Assembly: GCA_036971475.1 (NCBI GenBank)
Contig: JBAIZL010000006.1
Coordinates: forward strand, 136,061,731-136,125,730
DNA length: 64,000 bases
Reading direction: 5' to 3'
From: Prosapia bicincta
Taxonomy: Eukaryota > Arthropoda > Insecta > Hemiptera > Cercopidae
Under the pieces are notes generated by a model. The model saw nothing but the letters and a program-made list of their open reading frames with translations, was not told where the DNA came from and did not search any database. Positions 58,587 through 64,000 of this stretch are shown piece after piece. Every line of letters starts with the position of its first letter. Within the stretch, counting starts at the first letter, position 1. The translations under genes were made by a program, and so were the position numbers.

Positions 58587-59309
58587 GGTGAATTTATGGC
58601 ATCGGCATATGATATCCACAAAGAGATTGCTTCTATTAAAATAAAATACATTTCAATTTAATTTTATCTAACAGTGAAAAAATTGATATTGCGTCATACA
58701 AATTAATTATAACTTCCAGCATTTTTAAAATATAAAACTATTTGCTAAAACTTGTACTATTTTGCTGTGGCCAGTTAAATTTTGATTTCACCTCACTTTT
58801 CATTAAATTTAGAACTTATCTGGAACTGGAATTTGTGTTGTACAACATGGTTCCTAGATCAGATCTCGCCATAATACATTTTGGATTCTAATTGGCTGGC
58901 AATCTCAACCTGTGTTGAATATTTAGTGTAGAAATATTTCTTGAAAACAAATCAAGTAATAAATGAAACTTTTACGTACTTTAACACATTAGATAATTGA
59001 TTTTAACTTATATTGAAACTGTTAATATTTAAAAAATCCATTTTCCCTACGCCACATCTTGCAATATGTGTTTGGTTCAATGACCACAAAATATAGAGAG
59101 AGTTGAAGCACATACGCAACGACTCCCAACCCTCTGCGCATTCTACGGCACATTTCTAGAAATCAGGCTTATGGATTTCATATCTCGACCAGTATTGCTA
59201 TACCTAGAATTATAATTTACATTTTTTTTCTATTTTTAAACTAATATCTCGGTTTGTTTTCTGATGCTGCTGTAATATGTAACATTTTACTTAAAATAAT
59301 GTTACATCT

Positions 59310-59490
59310 TTGTCACCGCTCGTCTCACTCAGATGGGCTCAACACACTCTGTTCCAGTCTGGCCGCCACTGCTTCATAGTTGTTAAAACAAAACACAAAG
59401 AAAAGTAGTTCCAATTTCTCCAGTTACACAAACTGAAATTGCTAAACTAAATTCATTATCAGAGAATATTATGTAGGCCTATATAACATA
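59310..59490. repeat. Interspersed repeat family D, copy 2
   Basis: It matches 40420-40740 through CACCGCTCGTCTC, AAAGTAGTTCCAATTTCTCC and ATATTATGTAGGCCTATATA. Confidence 0.55.
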
Positions 59491-60470
59491 AAAGAATTGA
59501 GAATCAGAAGAAAATTTTAGAATTGGAATCAAAAACTTTAGGAATTCCATTCTTGTAAATGAACTTAATGCTTTTTCATAGAATTATATCTATCACTTTT
59601 TGTTTTGGAACACTCAGTTAATGGAACCTAGACTTGAGCTCTTGATTGATAATTTTTGTTATCTTAAATTCAACTATAAAGACCTAGTTATATCATAAGC
59701 AGCATATCTAAAATTAAACCTGGTAATAAATGAAATTATACCACAATAACATTTTAAACACATTTAAAACAATTCCTGCAATTATAGACCACAAGGAAAG
59801 TGTAAGTCAAGAAAACTTTAGGGCCCTCGCAGATCTTTTATCAAACGATAATTTAATCGGGTTGGGCTGCTAGTGAGCACATCGAGCCAACTAAACAGAT
59901 TGGTTGGTGGAGAGTGTGCAGACTAGCCAACTATTCTCGAAAGATTTACTCAATTGTAACTGACTGTTAAATTAAGAGAGTTGCACAACAAAAATTTTAA
60001 TACTATTGTCTAGAAATGTTAATATTGCTCTAACAAGAAAGGAGAAAAATGAAAAAGAGATTCCTAGAGTATTGGGTGCATTTCAAATGACTTTATTACC
60101 CATTAAAGATTTTTGCCTTTTATCGAATGAGCATAACTAGCTTCAATGGACATGTTAAGTTAATTGGACCAGTAATAGTGAAGAAGCATACAAATTTTAA
60201 GACTTTCTATACCCGTGGAGGAGAGATTGAACTTTACGATAAGGTAAGATAAACCACTGAAAGTTAGCCAATACTGATTAAACATTAAATTAAATGCAAT
60301 AGGGACACATCAAACATTTGTTATCGGCCAATACTGAATCACTGTAATTTCCGTATATGAGTACCGATTCGGAAGCTGACTATCGGCCGATTGAAAGTCT
60401 GCGGAAGGGGGAGGCTTATAAAGTTGAACAGACTGTAAAGGTGATAGACATGAACAACAATAACCCTAGA

Positions 60471-60560
60471 ACACATTAGCATCATCAGGTTATAAAACGT
60501 ACTTCTGTATATATGATTATGTTTATAACCTTCTGATGATGTTAACGCTACTGTGCTCTC
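60471..60560. repeat. Imperfect inverted repeat between the convergent genes
   Basis: CACATTAGCATCATCAGGTT pairs with AACCTTCTGATGATGTTAAC across about 35 bp. It lies about 220 bp beyond the inferred TMED2 poly(A) site. Confidence 0.45.
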
Positions 60561-60779
60561 TAAAGATTTTTTTTAGTACATGTGATAATTGACAAAAATT
60601 GAATTGCTGATATAATAATCTCACATTCAGAAAACAAGACCTGGACCGTTGCAGATCTAAGATAACAGAGAGATCTATCCATTTACAGTTCCGAAACTAT
60701 CATTCACCTCCAATTTTCTAGTAGAGCTGTTTGTACTTTTAAATAAAACATGGGTAGTAAAAAAATAAATAGTTCTCTT

Positions 60780-61679
60780 TAATTTAAACAAAACTTTTAT
60801 TTGAAATTTACATCCATACAATATATCACATACTGTACAAGTTTTAACACATACAAAACAAAAAAAAAACATACATCAAACGTTTATCATAAAATGTTTA
60901 AAAAAAACAGGAATCAAAGGCTATAACATCACACTCATACTGGAATTAAAATCTCAACTCTACTAATATTACAAAATGTATGAAACAATTTTTTTAAAGT
61001 ATGATTTTTGAAACATCTTTTTACAAGTATCAAAAATTATACAAATACTTAAAAAATGTAAGACCGCTTGCAAGTAGCAGCTCCTAACGTCCCTAAACAA
61101 ACAAAAAATAACTCATCTGAAATTTTCTTTGCCAAGTAAAAACTAGACAACATAAGAAAATAAATACGGAGCACAAACAGATCTTTAGAAGGATGTTTAA
61201 ACATTTTAAATGTAAAGTATTAAGAGCTATATGTTTATCTGGTTACAAAAAAATAGACCAACAAAGGTCACAAACTTGAAATTAATTACAAAAATAACCG
61301 AATTAACAAAATAAATTGATTTCCAAGTATTTAAATAATGTAGAAAATAGATAGCACTTTACTGTAGAAAATTTTGATCATTTCTACACAAGCTTCGAGC
61401 ATGAAATTCAAGTTCAGTTACAAAAATCAGATCAAAAATGATTTATATTGAAAGTCTAGGCTATGAGCACTTTCCCCTATAAAATTCGAACCTATTGTTG
61501 CTAACTTTAATGGCTTTTCAATTAAACTCAATTATTAAATTACAAACTTATTTTTAAGAGAAAGTACCAAAAAATAAAAATATGTATACATTATTTTACA
61601 CTTGGATAAACCATTTCAGAAAATGTTCAAATGTGTACAAATTGTTTAATTAAATATTTATTTCAAACAAATAAAAGCT
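60780..61679 (-). other. TMED2: TMED2 3' UTR (inferred)
   Basis: AT-rich sequence downstream of the TMED2 stop with no coding signal. A - strand AATAAA (TTTATT on +, near 60796-60801) is a plausible distal poly(A) signal, and another lies near 61653. The extent is inferred. Confidence 0.4.
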
Positions 61680-61912
61680 CTACACAACTCTCCTAACTTC
61701 AAAAAATCTCTTAAGGTAAAATATTTGGCCTGCTGTCATTGTGGCCAACACAACTGCTTCAAAGAACGACCACAAGACAACTCTTGAATTTGTGCTCTCA
61801 TTAATGCTGCGGTGAATCCTGTCCCTCACGCTCATGTATTCTTGTTCATGTTTTACTCCAGTTAAAGAAACTGTCAGTTCCTTAATCATGTCTTCTAGTC
61901 TGTGTTGGTCAC
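61680..61912 (-). CDS. TMED2: TMED2/p24 cargo receptor, last coding exon
   Basis: This exon encodes the C-terminus of an emp24/gp25L/p24 protein, a type I membrane protein that cycles between ER and Golgi in COPI and COPII vesicles as a cargo receptor. From a - strand acceptor (tgtttag) it reads [20 protein letters not shown], then [38 protein letters not shown], and a transmembrane helix ending in [13 protein letters not shown]. The first part is the coiled-coil segment. The tail has the double Phe and basic residues used for COP binding; the VV end is typical of the TMED2 subfamily. The ATG at 61934 is intronic. Earlier exons (signal peptide and GOLD domain) were not found here and should lie beyond 64000. 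Confidence 0.93.
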
Positions 61913-62879
61913 CTAAACATTTTTTACCACACATAAATATCTGTGATAGATATTATCCACAAAGTAGATATATTTCAGACATTAAACGTGTAAATACACT
62001 CCAGACCAAATAGTTTCAAGTCCATATGCTAAACCTACAGATTTTCCTATAGTTACATCTTAAATGTTTTAAAATACAGCAAAACCTAGGTCGACCAGAA
62101 CCCGGCTTAACCAAAACAAGTGTTTATTAAATAAATTGCTGAGGCAGTATTAGGTTCTACTATTCTTGTTTAACCATCCTTTGGTCATATGTATTAACAA
62201 ACATTTGTAAAATATACTATATATTCATTACTCTTGTTTTTTCACCCATTAAAGAAGCAGTTATTTCATTAAACAAAACTGAGTTCAAGATATAACTCAG
62301 GAATATTCTGGATACAAATTATAGTTTAAGATTTAAAAAATTTAACTGCTGGCATTTCGGCTAAAACCTTTTTATTCAATATATATTAAGTTTAACTAAC
62401 ACTATAAGTAAAAAATGTTTTTTATATAAATACTATAAATTCAATAAATTTTAAAACAATTATTTTTTCATTTTTCAATATGATTTCTATTGAAACATCA
62501 AAAGTATGTTTTTGTCAAATATCTCTTATAACAAAGAAATAAAATATTTTAATGTGTCTTTAACGACAACGAAATTAAAATATGTTTAATATAATTGACA
62601 TAGAAAAAGTTTTTATTCTTTGTCACATTATTAGAAAGTAAGGTAGACCCAAGTATTGCTAGTCTACGCCTACATCAAGCGTATCTTTATTGTAATACAT
62701 TTTTATTTATCAATACAACAAACAAAACAAGGTTATCATTGCCAACACGAATTCTTATGAAACTGACAATTTATATAGATAAATAATAACATTAAAGTTA
62801 AAGAGCTGAATTAAACTAATTCTAAATTAAAATAACTAAAACTAAACAAAAATGTAATTGAATTTTATTAAGATGATGT
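61913..62879. other. TMED2 intron sequence, nothing recognised
   Basis: AT-rich; no further TMED2 exon, splice pair with coding potential or repeat family was seen. Confidence 0.45.
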
Positions 62880-63530
62880 AAGAAGATAATGATAAGGTCA
62901 GTAGTTGTGGCATTGGCCCTTAACAGCACCACTAAACTCCCCTCAACCATCCATCTGTTAAGAAAGTGTGGCTAATGAAGACAACCACCACTCCCTCTCT
63001 ACAGTTTAAACGATTTAAAGACCTCTATGGACACACACTATTCTTGTTTTCATTCACAGATAGCCATTCTTCATTCCAGGCAAGGAATAGTTCGTACTTT
63101 GCTTTGGCATATAAAGTCTGATGCCATGATATGTTATGTCGTACTAATAGTTAATTTTGCCCCTTTATTTGGTTTTGTGTTTCCGAGTGTTCTGCAGTAA
63201 CTAAGCAGCCAGCAATATCATACCCTGTAATTGGAATCTGTGTATTGAACACAGAATGTCTCAAAATAAATGGTTCTTAGAATATATTTTCTGAATTCCC
63301 TGGGGCACTTTCGGAGTTGGAACACACAAGATACTGTGACAGATGGAATAGTTGCTATCACTTGGTAAATGGCAAAAAGCTCTGCTGTAAAAACACTAAA
63401 AGCTAAGAAACTGTCCGTGTTGGTATGTCCAGAGATATAAATTGTAGCATAATATTCCACTGACCAGTTTTGAACCGTCTCTAAAAATAACTGCACTTTG
63501 TAATAGGTTCTATGAATGTACAAAAATAAT
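62880..63530 (-). pseudogene. LINE RNase H remnant
   Basis: The - strand reads VQLFLETVQNWSVEYYATIY, then FSVFTAELFAIYQVIATIPS, which resembles the RNase H block around the catalytic Glu (FS-F-AEL-AI). Further on, AKAKYELFLAWNEEWLSVNE looks like the segment after RNase H. Frames are broken and the first catalytic Asp block (TDGS) is not clear. It lies inside the last TMED2 intron, in the same orientation. Confidence 0.5.
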
Positions 63531-64000
63531 AGTCAAGAGTATTGTTATTTTAGATACTGAGTAAATTAGAAATCAAATTTTGCCATTTTTATTGACCATG
63601 GAGGACCATTAGCACAATATTTGTTCAAATATAGGTGGCACTTGCAAATTTAGGTGATTAAGAATCCAAAATATTTTTTGCCAGTGGGAGTCATTGAACA
63701 TTGATAACGATAATCAAAGGAGCTGTTACAAAAAAGAACAGTAATATATGAAATAAGAAGCATCTGATGTCATTAGGAAAAAGGTTTTCCAGCCTCAGGG
63801 AGAAGACTAGAGATTAGGCTTGATATAAAAGCATCAGTAGCAAATTAAACTAAGTCCAGAGTGATGCACTAAATCAAGAGTTTTCAGGTCTGCAGATCAG
63901 GCTATAACAGTAATCTATGCGCAATAGAAATGAAACATACAAGTTCTACCCGCTCACCACTGAGAACGCTCAACATATATCAAGCTCACACTTATATCTT

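Larger units (their letters stand above)
57269..58588 (+). mobile_element. 5'-truncated LINE with exact 13-bp target duplication
   Basis: TGAATTTATGGCA occurs at 57256-57268 and 58589-58601. The insert holds the RT thumb, a near-complete RNase H domain and the C-terminal cluster, then ends in short repeats (TAAGG-TAAGG) in place of poly(A). Tails of short tandem repeats are known in some I-group LINEs. One short internal deletion shifts the frame near 57380. Confidence 0.92.

Overview
The window is AT-rich animal DNA with long introns, GT-AG splice sites, many microsatellites and dense transposon remains. The proteins and the mobile-element mix (mariner, piggyBac, hAT-like, Penelope-like, I/Jockey-type LINEs) point to an insect. 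A hemipteran is my guess; nothing in the window proves it.

Two host genes can be supported. A pyruvate dehydrogenase kinase gene (Pdk) runs on the + strand from an internal exon at 6632 to a 3' UTR exon ending near 49000. Seven coding exons (6632-6839, 14859-15043, 24415-24585, 29213-29394, 36135-36249, 38228-38337, 41370-41549) join in frame to give 383 residues. They carry the histidine-kinase-like core, the GHKL ATP-binding boxes and the C-terminal DW motif. The mitochondrial-targeting N-terminus was not found and is probably upstream of the window. The stop codon lies 4 nt before a splice donor, so most of the 3' UTR is on a separate exon at 48149. The second gene is the last exon of a p24 cargo receptor (TMED2 type) on the - strand at 61680-61912, convergent with Pdk.

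Nearly all the rest is mobile DNA, mostly in Pdk introns. 1181-2171: internally deleted piggyBac with TTAA duplications. 5684-5890: palindromic Penelope-like (PLE) terminus. 7880-8460: fossil DDE transposase. 8650-9090: LINE tail. 9235-11800: decayed repeat array broken by two short retroposon-like repeats. 13051-13786: a 245-codon open frame of a recurrent arthropod protein family. 15653-15930: 58-bp minisatellite. 18020-18410: nested MITEs. 19180-19881: hAT-type MITE. 19915-24240: I/Jockey-type LINE with an internal deletion. 24882-25033: perfect 48-bp hairpin. 29974-33432: PLE with inverted arms, its left arm split by a Jockey-type LINE (30014-31780). 33440-34440: second PLE fragment. 34514-35842: mariner with an intact ORF but an altered catalytic triad. 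36538-37330: two inverted mariner fossils. 39010-39486: PLE fragment. 41586-42558: tandem duplication. 43361-44040: fold-back element. 45490-48060: rearranged LINE with in-frame tandem repeats.

The intergenic part (49000-60700) holds an inverted-dimer PLE (49334-51780), further MITE copies and a 5'-truncated LINE with exact 13-bp target duplications (57269-58588). I found no new multi-gene system. The most notable observations are the mariner D34N change, the nested and inverted PLE structures that end at microsatellites, the Pdk 3' UTR intron, and the amplification of a LINE coding segment in steps of a multiple of three.
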